Assembly (NCBI GenBank): GCA_030817875.1
Contig: JAUSZU010000001.1
Location: forward strand, 62,001 to 126,000
Direction of reading: 5' to 3'
From: Flavobacterium sp. W4I14
GTDB lineage: Bacteria; Bacteroidota; Bacteroidia; Sphingobacteriales; Sphingobacteriaceae
Length of the DNA stretch: 64,000 nt
The position numbers and the translations under genes were made by a program. Shown here one piece after another: positions 35,294 to 44,148 of the stretch; position 1 is the stretch's first letter, and every line of letters begins with the position of its first letter. The notes under the pieces were generated by a model, which was not told where the DNA came from, ran no database searches, and worked only from the letters and a program-made list of their open reading frames with translations.

Positions 35294-35500
35294 TTATTCT
35301 TTAGGTGCCTTTTTTATCGGATGAACGGGTTGCTCTTCAAGCTCGCGCTGTTTAGCAGGGTTATTCGTTTTTGGTGCTTTATTAGGGGTGCTGTCGTTTT
35401 TATGCCTCACCGTTTTATGGTCAACAGGCTCCCTGCCTTTTGGCACTTCTTCCTGGTAATTGCTTCCTGGTTTGTCACTTTTAATTTTTGGACCGCTCAT
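35294..35500 (-). CDS. Small hydrophilic protein of unknown function
   Basis: 68 residues from the ATG of MSGPKIKSDKPG. A longer frame upstream runs through a repeat and is less likely. The chain is rich in Lys, Pro, Asn and Glu, with no hydrophobic core, so it is likely disordered. I know no family. It stands alone between the topoisomerase gene and the NamZ gene. The coding status is reasonable but unproven. Confidence 0.5.
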   Translation of the reverse strand: MSGPKIKSDKPGSNYQEEVPKGREPVDHKTVRHKNDSTPNKAPKTNNPAKQRELEEQPVHPIKKAPKE

Positions 35501-35506
35501 AGCTAA

Positions 35507-35534
35507 AATGATTGAATTTGAATGATTGAATAGC
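35507..35534. repeat. Two 14-base units AATGATTGAATNNN
   Basis: Two tandem 14-base units (twice 7) share AATGATTGAAT. The same word in inverted orientation forms the tract after namZ at 35604-35639. The unit lies upstream of the small hydrophilic gene. Confidence 0.6.
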
Positions 35535-35603
35535 ACAACGCTTATCAATTACCAATAATAACAAACCTCTTTCTGTTAAGTTTGGAAATAATTGCAAGAG
35601 TAA

Positions 35604-35639
35604 TTCAATCATTCAATCTTTCTCACTCAATCCTTAATT
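35604..35639 (-). repeat. Heptanucleotide tract after the namZ stop codon
   Basis: Five near-identical steps of 7 bases (one of 8), with TTCAATC twice on the plus strand, run straight into the stop codon of the namZ-like gene. Confidence 0.7.
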
Positions 35640-36908
35640 ATAAAGCAAATATTTCTTACGCATGGTTTTGTACGCACTTAGTCCCGGCTCCCAGCTCGCC
35701 CTAATTTCTGCTTCACTTTTTCCGTCGATTACCTGTTGCCTGAAATCTGCCACACCAACTAATCTTTCGATAGTCCCCATTTCTTTGCTCAGCTTGGTAT
35801 TAAAGAAATCTTCTTTTCTTGGCGATGCCTTGTACAGTTCGATTAACCAGCTGATGTTTACCTGTTTCGATTTTACCAGTTTTGAGGTATCGTAAGTTCT
35901 TAAATCTAAACCATAACAAACCTGATCCTGAAATAATGGTGTTTCAGACATTCCTTTTATACTTTTTGGCGTAAAACTGAAATCGAATTTCCCTTTAAGG
36001 TATGGTGCCCCAACAACAGTAAATGGAAACATCGTTCCGCGGCCGTGGTTTAAATAAGTGCCCTCAAATAAACAGGTAGATGGGTAAAGTAAAATAGATT
36101 GCTGTGTATTCAGGTTAGGAGAGGGTTTAACTGGTAAAGTATACTCCATATCATGATCGTAATTGGCATTTTTGATAATGGTAATCTTGCATTTTACCTT
36201 ATCTTTTAACCAGCCTTCGCCATTTAACATCTGTGCATATTCGCCAACCGTTAAACCATGCGCAATAGGGATAGGTTGCACACCAATGCCCGATTTAAAT
36301 TTCGGGTCTAAAATCGGCCCATCAATTAAATAACCATTTGGATTGGGGCGGTCTAAAATCAACAGCGTTTTATTGTTTGCCGCGCAGGCTTCCATAACGT
36401 GCTGTAAGGTATTAATATAGGTGTAAAAACGAACACCAACATCTTGGATATCAAACACCATAATGTCGATATCAGCTAAATCTTCAGCGGTAGGTGTACT
36501 GTGTTTACCATAAAGTGAGATGGCTTTTATGCCTGTTTTGGTATCAACATCGTCGTTAACGGTAACGCCTGCACTGGCATTGCCTCTAAAACCATGCTCA
36601 GGACCAAATATCTTCTGGATTTTAACACCTCGTTTCAGCAGGCTATCGACCGAAGTCAGCGTACCGATAATCGATGTAGGGTTAACCACCATACCCACAC
36701 GTTTTCCTTTTAAAAGCGGGAGGTATTTTTCGGTCTGTTCCGCACCTGTTTTAATTGTAGATGGCAGTTTAACAGTCCTGATCATCAGTTTTCTGTTTTC
36801 AGGGCTTTTCTTTCCAAGAACTTCCTGTTCAAGTGGTTTAGGTTGTCCGCAGGCCGATAATGCAATTAAACTGGTTAAAGCAAAGCTGATGTAATTTTTC
36901 ATTTTCAA
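35634..36908 (-). CDS. namZ: Exo-beta-N-acetylmuramidase NamZ-like lipoprotein (DUF1343)
   Basis: 424 residues with a lipoprotein signal (lipobox ALSAC). The DUF1343 body carries GKRVGMVVNPTSI, FGPEHGFRGNASAG, LYGKHSTPTAEDLADIDIMVFDIQDVGVRFYTYI and FEGTYLNHGRGT. In characterised members (family GH171) these proteins release terminal N-acetylmuramic acid from peptidoglycan fragments, so a role in cell-wall recycling at the envelope is likely. The stop codon runs into a heptad tract. Confidence 0.85.
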   Translation of the reverse strand: MKMKNYISFALTSLIALSACGQPKPLEQEVLGKKSPENRKLMIRTVKLPSTIKTGAEQTEKYLPLLKGKRVGMVVNPTSIIGTLTSVDSLLKRGVKIQKIFGPEHGFRGNASAGVTVNDDVDTKTGIKAISLYGKHSTPTAEDLADIDIMVFDIQDVGVRFYTYINTLQHVMEACAANNKTLLILDRPNPNGYLIDGPILDPKFKSGIGVQPIPIAHGLTVGEYAQMLNGEGWLKDKVKCKITIIKNANYDHDMEYTLPVKPSPNLNTQQSILLYPSTCLFEGTYLNHGRGTMFPFTVVGAPYLKGKFDFSFTPKSIKGMSETPLFQDQVCYGLDLRTYDTSKLVKSKQVNISWLIELYKASPRKEDFFNTKLSKEMGTIERLVGVADFRQQVIDGKSEAEIRASWEPGLSAYKTMRKKYLLYN

Positions 36909-37072
36909 TATTATTCTAATCTTCCGGTATTATAACAAAACAATTTACAATATATTTCAATTATGCTATTGGTATTTTCTTGTTACAACTTAGAAATTGA
37001 TGTTTAAAGTTGGTTATTTATTTCCGAAAATGCCATTTTTAAAAAGGAATTGAGCATTTTTGTTAATACAAA

Positions 37073-38302
37073 TTGATTAAATTGAATTTCGAATATTTCA
37101 TCGCAGCGCGGATAGCCATTAAATCTGAGCGTACTTTTTCAAAACTTATCGTGCGTATTGCAATAGCAGGCGTGATGTTGAGTTTGGCGGTTATGATTCT
37201 CTCTATAGCCATTATAAAAGGCTTTAAAACTGAAATTCAGGATAAAGTAAGGGGTTATTTGGGCGATGTGCAGGTGACCCGTTACGATCTGAATAATTCT
37301 TTTGAGCATTCTCCCTTCGTACTTGATGGAGAAACAAAAAAAATGCTCAAAAACAATCCCGACATTGAATACTATTATCCTTTTGCTACAAAACCGGCCA
37401 TCCTTTCGGCCAATAATGAAATCGAAGGCATTAATTTTAAAGGGATAGACAAAAACTATAAGTGGGATTATATTAAGCAGCATATTATCAGCGGAACCAT
37501 TATCGATTTTTCTGACAGTACGGCTGCCATGCAAGAATTACTTATCTCGAATTATACGGCTAATCGTTTAAAACTCAAAACCGGCGATGATTTTATCATG
37601 TATTTTGTTCAAAACCAGTTGCGACCGCGTAAATTTAAAATAGTAGGCATTTACGATATTGGTGTAGAAGATATTGATAAGGGTTTTGTACTTGGCAATC
37701 TGAATATAATTAAACGCCTGAATAACTGGGACGCCAACGAAATTGGTGGTATAGAAATCAGGATCAATGATTTTAACAGGCTTAAGCCTATCGCCAATAA
37801 TATTTATGAAAAACTTCCACGCAATTTGCGCTCATACTCTATCGAGGAAAATTTTCCTAATATATTTACCTGGTTAGGTCTTCTCGATGTAAACACCAAT
37901 GTGCTTTTAATCCTGATGCTCATTGTAGGTGTAATTAACATGGTTACCGCATTGTTGATTATGATTTTGGAGAAAACAAATATGATCGGGATGCTAAAAT
38001 CTTTTGGGGCCAGTAACTGGAGTATTATGAAAATTTTCCTTTACAATGCGGCTTATTTAATTGGTATTGGCTTATTACTGGGGAATATTCTGGGCTTAGG
38101 ACTTGGTTTTTTACAGCAGGCCACTCACATTTTCAAACTTAACCAGGCCTCTTACTTTTTAGCTTATGCACCAATCGAATTTCATTTTATCGATGTGCTG
38201 CTGCTTAATATCGTTACGGTCGTGGTATGTTTAACGGTCTTGATTATCCCTTCGCTATTGATCAGCAAGGTTTCTCCGCTTAAAGCCATCCGATTTAAAT
38301 AA
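37073..38302 (+). CDS. LolC/LolE-like ABC transporter permease
   Basis: 409-residue FtsX/MacB-type membrane protein: a first membrane segment (IAIAGVMLSLAVMILSIAIIKGF), a large periplasmic domain, and three C-terminal membrane segments ending LLISKVSPLKAIRFK. The plan and the N terminus (FEYFIAARIAI) fit lipoprotein-release permeases LolC/E of Bacteroidota. No ATPase gene is adjacent. No ATG is available near the start. I keep TTG 37073, but the TTG at 37082 (LNFEYFIA) is equally possible. Confidence 0.85.
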   Translation: MIKLNFEYFIAARIAIKSERTFSKLIVRIAIAGVMLSLAVMILSIAIIKGFKTEIQDKVRGYLGDVQVTRYDLNNSFEHSPFVLDGETKKMLKNNPDIEYYYPFATKPAILSANNEIEGINFKGIDKNYKWDYIKQHIISGTIIDFSDSTAAMQELLISNYTANRLKLKTGDDFIMYFVQNQLRPRKFKIVGIYDIGVEDIDKGFVLGNLNIIKRLNNWDANEIGGIEIRINDFNRLKPIANNIYEKLPRNLRSYSIEENFPNIFTWLGLLDVNTNVLLILMLIVGVINMVTALLIMILEKTNMIGMLKSFGASNWSIMKIFLYNAAYLIGIGLLLGNILGLGLGFLQQATHIFKLNQASYFLAYAPIEFHFIDVLLLNIVTVVVCLTVLIIPSLLISKVSPLKAIRFK

Positions 38303-38462
38303 GGAAAAAACTTGGGTCACCGGACAGATCATTTTCCGATGCCCAAGCAAACCTAAACTTAAGCTCTTGTCAACTCAGCTTTTACAGTTTGTGTAAATCA
38401 CTTTCTGAAGCTGAGGATATGTTGTGATGTAGATTAATTTGAGTGAATAATCCATACTGGAA

Positions 38463-38909
38463 CTAATTACTTCTTTTTAAAATATATTCGTAATCTATGG
38501 TAGCATATGAAGTAGCCGGCGAAAGATCTGTTTTTGCAGTGAACCTTTTTCTAAGGGTTAAATCTACTCCACTGCTTCTGATATCGTATTCACCGTTTAA
38601 AATCATATTCCAATCAAAATCTGCTGTCCAAACGCCTTCATCTGTAAAATATCCGATCCTATTTTTAAAGTTATAGGTTCCCTTACCTCCTGATGGTTTC
38701 AGGTTAGCATCAGCACCTGGTGTAATACTAAATTTTCCATCCTTTAACGAAATTGAAATTGGACGTGTTACCGGCACAGACTTAACACTATTGGTAATTA
38801 CCAATACACCTGTATAATTGCCATCCTGTAAAACATCTACGTTTGTAGATTTTTTACAGCCTAAAGATAAGATCAGGGCAAATAGGAAGATACAGATTTG
38901 AACTTTCAT
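38463..38909 (-). CDS. Lipoprotein of unknown function
   Basis: 148 residues with a lipoprotein signal (lipobox LSLGC) and a beta-rich body (GNYTGVLVITNSVKSVPVTRPISISLKDGKF, then NRIGYFTDEGVWTADFDWNMILNGEYD). The pattern suggests a small lipocalin-like or beta-sandwich protein, but I recognise no named family. It follows truA by 36 bases on the same strand and could share its transcript. Confidence 0.72.
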   Translation of the reverse strand: MKVQICIFLFALILSLGCKKSTNVDVLQDGNYTGVLVITNSVKSVPVTRPISISLKDGKFSITPGADANLKPSGGKGTYNFKNRIGYFTDEGVWTADFDWNMILNGEYDIRSSGVDLTLRKRFTAKTDLSPATSYATIDYEYILKRSN

Positions 38910-38945
38910 ACCCCTTAAACGGAGTTCAAAATGAAAACGCTACAC

Positions 38946-39746
38946 TTAAATTGAAATCCAGTCTATACCTTGAGTACTATGGATAAATTCAGTCCGCGGT
39001 TCGAGGTTTAAATATGGATAAGTGACTTTAGAAAGGTATAAGCCTGTTGGGTGAGCGGGTAATGATAGTTTTGAGGATTGCAGGGTAATCAGTCCGCTTT
39101 CAAATTCATCAAAGCTAAGTTCTCCTTTGCCAACCATTAGCATTTTACCCATAATAATGCGGATCATTTTGCCCAAAAAGCGGTTGCTTGCAATATGAAA
39201 CCTCAGCCTGTCGCCTTTTGGATTTACAAATAAATCGGCTTCCATTACATTGCAGATGGTATGCTCATATTTATCAGGATGCGTACAAAATGCCCTATAA
39301 TCGTTGTATTGGGGTAATAATTTTACAACGGCTTTCATTTTATCAAAATCTAGATTGTTTAATTGATAAAAGGAACTTTGGGTGCTTAAAAAAGGATCTT
39401 TATAGGTATGGATAAAATAATCATATTTCCGCTGTACAGCATCAAACCGGGCATGAGGTTTCCCCTCCATTTTAATAATGTCGAATACGGCGATATTATA
39501 AGGTAAAGCTTTATTCAGGATGTAAAGCAGATCGAAATCAATCTCTTTTTCAATATCGGCATGAAAAAAAAACTGACTGGCATGTACATGCGCATCCGTT
39601 CGCCCACAGCCGTTAATAGCAATCGGCGATTTTAAAATTTTCGATAGGGTTTGTTCAATAACTTCCTGAACGCTTTTTACCCCAGGCTGTTTTTGCCATC
39701 CACTAAAGTACTGGCCTTGATAGGCAATGTGAAAGAAATACCTCAT
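38946..39746 (-). CDS. truA: tRNA pseudouridine(38-40) synthase TruA
   Basis: Converts uridines 38-40 of the tRNA anticodon arm to pseudouridine. At 266 residues it has normal length. The start YFFHIAYQGQYFSGWQKQP and the catalytic motif GCGRTDAHVHASQFFFH (Asp in RTDAHVHA) are intact, and ASNRFLGKMIRIIMGKMLMVGKG is the usual C-terminal RNA-binding stretch. Divergent from the YchJ-like gene. Confidence 0.95.
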   Translation of the reverse strand: MRYFFHIAYQGQYFSGWQKQPGVKSVQEVIEQTLSKILKSPIAINGCGRTDAHVHASQFFFHADIEKEIDFDLLYILNKALPYNIAVFDIIKMEGKPHARFDAVQRKYDYFIHTYKDPFLSTQSSFYQLNNLDFDKMKAVVKLLPQYNDYRAFCTHPDKYEHTICNVMEADLFVNPKGDRLRFHIASNRFLGKMIRIIMGKMLMVGKGELSFDEFESGLITLQSSKLSLPAHPTGLYLSKVTYPYLNLEPRTEFIHSTQGIDWISI

Positions 39747-39795
39747 TTTTCTGCTGCAATTTTACGGAAATTTTAGCAGCAGGAATATTAAATCA

Positions 39796-39803
39796 TACTT
39801 TTG
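39796..39803 (+). promoter_or_regulatory. -7 box (TACTTTTG) for the YchJ-like gene
   Basis: TACTTTTG fits TAnnTTTG and ends 17 bases before the ATG. No TTG at the standard distance was found. Confidence 0.5.
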
Positions 39804-39820
39804 TGTGGTAAATTTTAATC

Positions 39821-40255
39821 ATGGATTTAATTAACTGTCCTTGCGGAAGCGGAGTTGCCTTTAGCCATTGTTGCCAGCCTTATCATTTAAAAGTGAAAGC
39901 GGTACCAACTGCAGAGGCCTTAATGCGTTCCAGATATTCGGCCTTTGTAGTAGCTGATGCTGCTTATCTTTACGATACCACGCATAGCAGTAAAAGAAAA
40001 GGGCACTCGAAAAGTGCTTATCTAAGCAGTGCGAAAAACACCAAATGGCTAAAACTCGAAATTGTTTTTTCTGATTTTGATGTCGTCGAGTTTAAGGCTT
40101 ATTACCTCAATAAGAAATTTCAGACTGAAGTATTGCATGAAAAATCTAATTTCAGGTTAGAAGATGGGCAATGGTATTATGTTGATGGAGAATTTATGAA
40201 TAAGAACGAAATCGCAAAATTCATACAAAATTTGCGATTCCATTCGCAAAATTAA
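39821..40255 (+). CDS. YchJ-family (UPF0225) zinc-binding protein
   Basis: 144 residues. The N-terminal CPCGSGVAFSHCCQPYH is a SEC-C-like zinc motif, followed by ALMRSRYSAFVVADAAYLYDTTHSSKR and WLKLEIVFSDFD, the NTF2-like core of the YchJ family. The molecular role is not known. The C-terminal codons and stop lie inside a pair of hairpins, the second of which is the terminator. Confidence 0.88.
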   Translation: MDLINCPCGSGVAFSHCCQPYHLKVKAVPTAEALMRSRYSAFVVADAAYLYDTTHSSKRKGHSKSAYLSSAKNTKWLKLEIVFSDFDVVEFKAYYLNKKFQTEVLHEKSNFRLEDGQWYYVDGEFMNKNEIAKFIQNLRFHSQN

Positions 40256-40273
40256 TATGAATTTTGCGATTTT
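40244..40273 (+). terminator. Terminator of the YchJ-like gene, overlapping its stop codon
   Basis: TCGCAAAATT, loop AATATG, AATTTTGCGA and then TTTT. The left arm includes the last codons. An upstream pair ATCGCAAA/TTTGCGAT (40211-40238) uses the same words, so alternative pairings are possible. Confidence 0.7.
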
Positions 40274-40284
40274 ACTCCTTTTGG

Positions 40285-41091
40285 CTATATTTTCTTCGCT
40301 TCGTTCCAATATACATCCATCTCTGCAAGGGTCATATCGGCCAAGGCTTTTCCGTTTTCTTTTGCTTTGGTTTCGAGGTATTGAAAACGTTTGATGAATT
40401 TTTTATTGGTTTTTTCCAATGCATTTTCAGGATTGATGTTAATGAAACGTGCATAATTGATTAAAGAAAAAAGTACATCGCCAAATTCTGATTCTGCTTT
40501 TTCGATATCAATGGCCGTATTATCGGCAACGTTGAATTCAGTTTTAAACTCCTGTAGTTCTTCTTCTACCTTTTTCCAAACCTGATTTTTATCTTCCCAA
40601 TCGAAGCCTACGCCGCGGGCCTTTTCCTGAATGCGCGCTGCCTTAACCAAAGCTGGTAACGAAGATGGAACACCAGCCAGAACCGATTTGTTGCCTTCTT
40701 TTAGTTTAATCTGCTCCCAATTGCGTTTAACGTCTTCTTCGTTCTGCACTTCAACATCGCCATAAATATGTGGATGTCTGTTAACTAGTTTATCGCAAAC
40801 CCCGTTTAAAACATCTGTTATGTTAAAATCATTGGTTTCGGAAGCAATTCTCGAATAAAAAACCAGATGCATCATTACATCGCCAAGTTCCTTTTTAATT
40901 TCGTCTAAGTCGCCCTCTAAAATGGCGTCGCTCAATTCATAAGTTTCCTCTATCGTTAAATGGCGCAGTGTTTCCATGGTCTGTTTTTTATCCCACGGAC
41001 ATTGTGTACGTAGTGTATCTAAAACAGTAAGCAAACGTGTAAAAGCATCAGCTGGATTATTGGCACTTGCAGGAATTGGATTGTTAGGCAT
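40285..41091 (-). CDS. mazG: Nucleoside triphosphate pyrophosphohydrolase MazG
   Basis: 268 residues with two MazG domains. The first carries LRTQCPWDKKQTMETLRHLTIEETYEL and the ELGDVMMHLVFY metal motif. The second carries EFGDVLFSLINYARFINI and the C-terminal ALEKTNKKFIKRFQYLE. It hydrolyses NTPs to NMP and PPi, probably cleaning the nucleotide pool or lowering starvation signals. It is the last of four genes in a minus-strand operon with a DoxX-like protein, a small membrane protein and an AI-2E-family transporter. Confidence 0.94.
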   Translation of the reverse strand: MPNNPIPASANNPADAFTRLLTVLDTLRTQCPWDKKQTMETLRHLTIEETYELSDAILEGDLDEIKKELGDVMMHLVFYSRIASETNDFNITDVLNGVCDKLVNRHPHIYGDVEVQNEEDVKRNWEQIKLKEGNKSVLAGVPSSLPALVKAARIQEKARGVGFDWEDKNQVWKKVEEELQEFKTEFNVADNTAIDIEKAESEFGDVLFSLINYARFININPENALEKTNKKFIKRFQYLETKAKENGKALADMTLAEMDVYWNEAKKI

Positions 41092-41111
41092 GTTTTATGG
41101 TTGAGCTATAT

Positions 41112-41561
41112 TTATCGAACGCTAAAGTACCAAACCCAAGCGATTAAGAAAAGCTGAAAGGGTATTCTGAACCATAAATATTTTGGTCCCGGCCCTGGCT
41201 TATGCAAATCTTCGTAATTGATGCGGTGTTTGGCAGCATAAATATTGGCAGGTAAAATGACAATGTAAAAAATAATTAGGGCTATCCCGGTAAAATATCT
41301 GGTATTTTCAATCGCCAGGCCGATAGCAAATAAGATTTCCAATACGCCTGTTAAAAGTACAATTTCTACTTTTTTAGGGATAAACAATGGAACCATAGCA
41401 GCCATACTGGTTTTAAACTTGAAATGCCCGATAGCTGTAAAAAGTAACATCACACCCATGGCGATATTGCCTGCAAAAATATTTCCTTTATCAAATGTGG
41501 TATGACCGCCAAAGGCTAATAGGGCAACATATACGATAAGTAATACAAATAAAGGTTTCAT
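41112..41561 (-). CDS. DoxX-like membrane protein
   Basis: 149 residues with four membrane segments and the DoxX-like pattern FTAIGHFKF and LTGVLEILFAIGLAIENT. Members are poorly characterised; some take part in redox or stress handling. It lies in the AI-2E, small membrane protein, DoxX, MazG operon, 20 bases before mazG. Confidence 0.75.
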   Translation of the reverse strand: MKPLFVLLIVYVALLAFGGHTTFDKGNIFAGNIAMGVMLLFTAIGHFKFKTSMAAMVPLFIPKKVEIVLLTGVLEILFAIGLAIENTRYFTGIALIIFYIVILPANIYAAKHRINYEDLHKPGPGPKYLWFRIPFQLFLIAWVWYFSVR

Positions 41562-41577
41562 TTATTATAATTTTTAC

Positions 41578-41874
41578 TTACTTGATCAAATTAAAGGCAA
41601 TTAAAATCGTTGCTATAAATAAGATAACCAAGCCTGATAGAAAGACAAAATCGGCAACTTTTTCTAACTTTTGACTTGTGTTTCTTTCTCTTCTCATAGA
41701 GATAAAAGATAAGATGCAGCTGGTCATAAAAAACATTACGGCAGCTACGGCAAATTCATCAATGATGGAACCATCGGTAAGTGCGAGTTTTTTTAAAGAA
41801 GTAAGCACAATAAAGCAGATGCCCAACAGATTGGCAGAAGTGCTTAAAATATGAGGCGATCTATTTTCGGCCAT
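41578..41874 (-). CDS. Small three-segment membrane protein
   Basis: 98 residues with three membrane segments: ILSTSANLLGICFIVLTSL, FAVAAVMFFMTSCILSFI and DFVFLSGLVILFIATILIAF. No family recognised. Its start is one base from the stop of the AI-2E-family gene, so the two are translated from one message. Confidence 0.7.
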   Translation of the reverse strand: MAENRSPHILSTSANLLGICFIVLTSLKKLALTDGSIIDEFAVAAVMFFMTSCILSFISMRRERNTSQKLEKVADFVFLSGLVILFIATILIAFNLIK

Positions 41875-41875
41875 A

Positions 41876-42985
41876 CTAATCCTTTTCTTCTAATTTAATC
41901 TTTTTCGTAATCCGATAAACGCGTTTCTTTTTGTCGGGCTTATGCTCTTCGCCCATTAAAATGCCCCAAGGTTTTAAATTATCCACTCTATCGAAGATTA
42001 TTTTTAATATGGCCAGATAAGGTATACATAAAAACATGCCCGATATTCCCCAGATCATTTCACCAACTACAATACCAATAAAGGCAAAAAGCGCATTAAT
42101 TTTTACTTTCGAACCCACTACCAGTGGCATCAGCACATTTCCATCTATCGCATGTACACCGACAAAGGCAATCAAAACCAAAAGCACTTTGCCTGCACCA
42201 GCTGTTGCAAAGGTGATTAAACAGCTTACCAGTAAAGCAAAAAATATCCCCAAATAAGGTACCACATTAAAAATACCAGCCACCAGGCCTAACAAAACAG
42301 CATATTTAACACCTAAGAGACTTAGTACGGTAATCATTAATACTGTAACAATAAGCATCTGCAGAAATAAACCAATGATGTATTTTTTAATGATGTATTG
42401 AATCTGACTAACGATTTCTGAAACCTTTTCTTTATGTTCTTCTTTAAAAACAGCCGTTAAGAAAGTGAATAAAACACGGCGGTAATTTAAAATGAAGAAG
42501 GTAAACAAAAGCGTGAAACCCAAAAATAATAGGGTAGAAGATAGTGTGGCCAAGGTGGTAGCAACAATAGCAGCACTGGTAGCCAAAGCTTTTTCGGTAC
42601 TATCATTTAAATAATCGAGTTGTTTCTGAGAATTTACACCGAAAGTGTGCGAAATCCATTTCTGCAGTTCATGGTACGAAACATTGGCTTTCTCTTTAAG
42701 CAAAGGCCAATCGGCCCATAAATCGCTCAACTGATTGCCAAAAAAATAGATAATTCCGCCAATTACAGCGATCATTAGCACTACTGAAACAAGAGTAGAC
42801 AAACTTCGTTTAAACTTAAATCTCTGCTCTAAAAAATTGCCCACAGGCAACAATAAAATTGCCATTAAAAAGGAGAAAAGCAGCGGTGCCAACAGCGATT
42901 GTCCTAAAATGGCGATGTAGGTTAAGCTTATTAAACAGAAAAGAACCAGGGCAAGCTTGGGTAGGAACGATAATTTGTCTTTCAT
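41876..42985 (-). CDS. AI-2E (PerM/TqsA-like) family transporter
   Basis: 369-residue membrane protein with about eight segments and the family stretch LGVKYAVLLGLVAGIFNVVPYLG, followed by DGNVLMPLVVGSKVKINALFAFIGIVVG. The family includes AI-2 exporters, sodium-proton antiporters and proteins of unknown cargo; name alone does not prove quorum-sensing transport. First gene of the four-gene operon ending in mazG. Confidence 0.88.
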   Translation of the reverse strand: MKDKLSFLPKLALVLFCLISLTYIAILGQSLLAPLLFSFLMAILLLPVGNFLEQRFKFKRSLSTLVSVVLMIAVIGGIIYFFGNQLSDLWADWPLLKEKANVSYHELQKWISHTFGVNSQKQLDYLNDSTEKALATSAAIVATTLATLSSTLLFLGFTLLFTFFILNYRRVLFTFLTAVFKEEHKEKVSEIVSQIQYIIKKYIIGLFLQMLIVTVLMITVLSLLGVKYAVLLGLVAGIFNVVPYLGIFFALLVSCLITFATAGAGKVLLVLIAFVGVHAIDGNVLMPLVVGSKVKINALFAFIGIVVGEMIWGISGMFLCIPYLAILKIIFDRVDNLKPWGILMGEEHKPDKKKRVYRITKKIKLEEKD

Positions 42986-43010
42986 ATAATTTTAAATCCT
43001 GTTTAATACA

Positions 43011-43046
43011 AAATGCCCGATTAATTATTTCACCAATCGGGCATTT
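43011..43046 (-). terminator. Terminator of the aldo/keto reductase gene
   Basis: Arms AAATGCCCGATT and AATCGGGCATTT pair over 12 bp with a 12-nt loop, then TTTTG on the minus strand, 19 bases past the stop codon. It separates the reductase from the AI-2E operon. Confidence 0.75.
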
Positions 43047-43064
43047 AAATATAAGAGATTATTT

Positions 43065-44012
43065 TTAATAGATACTTGCTTTGTCTAAAAGTGAAATATC
43101 TTCTGGCGATAATTTCAAATTCGCCGCATCCGTAAAAGATTTTAACTGGCTTAAATCGGTAACGCTTGCAATTGGCGCTGTAATTGAAGGATGATAAATT
43201 AACCAGGCAAGGGCTATCGAAGCAGGCTCAACATGGTGTTTTTCAGCAACCTCATCCAATGCCGCTAAAATTTTAAAGCCACGTTCGTTCAGGAATTTTT
43301 TAATGCCTCCGCCACGCTGGCTTTTATTCAAATCATCTTCGCTGCGGTATTTTCCTGTTAAAAAACCACTGGCTAATGAATAATAGGTTACTACACCCAA
43401 GCCATAATCCAGGCAGATTTTTTCGTGTTCCTGCTCAAAGTTTTCTCTATCGTAGAGGTTGTATCCTGGTTGGTAAACTTCGTAACGAGGTAAACTATGT
43501 TCAGTAGAATACACCAGCGATTCTTTTAACCGCTCAGCAGAAAAGTTTGATGCACCGATCCACCGTACTTTGCCTGCTTTAATTAAAGTTTCGTAAGCAC
43601 TTAAGGTTTCCTCAACCGGGGTATTTTCATCATCGTAATGAGAGAAATAGAGGTCGATATAATCTGTTTGCAAGCGTGATAATGAATGTTCTACTTCGTT
43701 TATGATGTAATCCTTCTTTAAAGATTTACCCTGGCCCATATCAGAACCGACCTTTGTTGCAATAATTACGTCGTGGCGTTTGTTGTGTTGTTTGAGCCAA
43801 TTGCCTATGATTGTTTCTGATTCTCCACCTTTATTTCCGGGTGCCCAACGCGAATATACATCGGCAGTATCGATAAAGTTAAATCCATTTTCTACAAACT
43901 GGTTTAATATTTCAAACGATTTTTGTTCATCGATTGTCCAGCCAAATACGTTTCCTCCGAATACAATGGGTGCAATATTTAAATCGGTTTTTCCTAAAAT
44001 TCTTTTTTCCAT
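43065..44012 (-). CDS. Aldo/keto reductase
   Basis: 315-residue NAD(P)H-dependent reductase with the TIM-barrel tetrad: Asp in NFIDTADVYS with Tyr in the same motif, Lys in IIATKVGSD, and His in DLYFSHYDDE. GASNFSAERL and the C-terminal IAPIASVTDLSQLKSF are also typical. It resembles the YajO/YghZ group of general aldehyde reductases. Substrate unknown. Confidence 0.92.
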   Translation of the reverse strand: MEKRILGKTDLNIAPIVFGGNVFGWTIDEQKSFEILNQFVENGFNFIDTADVYSRWAPGNKGGESETIIGNWLKQHNKRHDVIIATKVGSDMGQGKSLKKDYIINEVEHSLSRLQTDYIDLYFSHYDDENTPVEETLSAYETLIKAGKVRWIGASNFSAERLKESLVYSTEHSLPRYEVYQPGYNLYDRENFEQEHEKICLDYGLGVVTYYSLASGFLTGKYRSEDDLNKSQRGGGIKKFLNERGFKILAALDEVAEKHHVEPASIALAWLIYHPSITAPIASVTDLSQLKSFTDAANLKLSPEDISLLDKASIY

Positions 44013-44100
44013 GATACGAATGTTAATCTTAAACTAACAAATCTTGGAGCCTGCGGTTTTTGTGGGCGGTCGAAATTATGTCAAAATGAGATGAGGAAGG

Positions 44101-44116
44101 TTTTTTGGAAAGCAAT
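44101..44116. repeat. Dispersed end sequence TTTTTTGGAAAGCAAT
   Basis: Identical to the end of the element at 32736 and to a stretch near 61354. It lies 33 bases upstream of hairpin element copy B, suggesting that both are parts of one longer repeat. Confidence 0.6.
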
Positions 44117-44148
44117 TAACAGCCTCTTTTATTGTTATTCCTGTGTTA

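Noticed and set aside
41876..42985. Quorum-sensing AI-2 exporter
   Set aside because: The family name is broad and no luxS or AI-2 genes are visible, so only the family is claimed.
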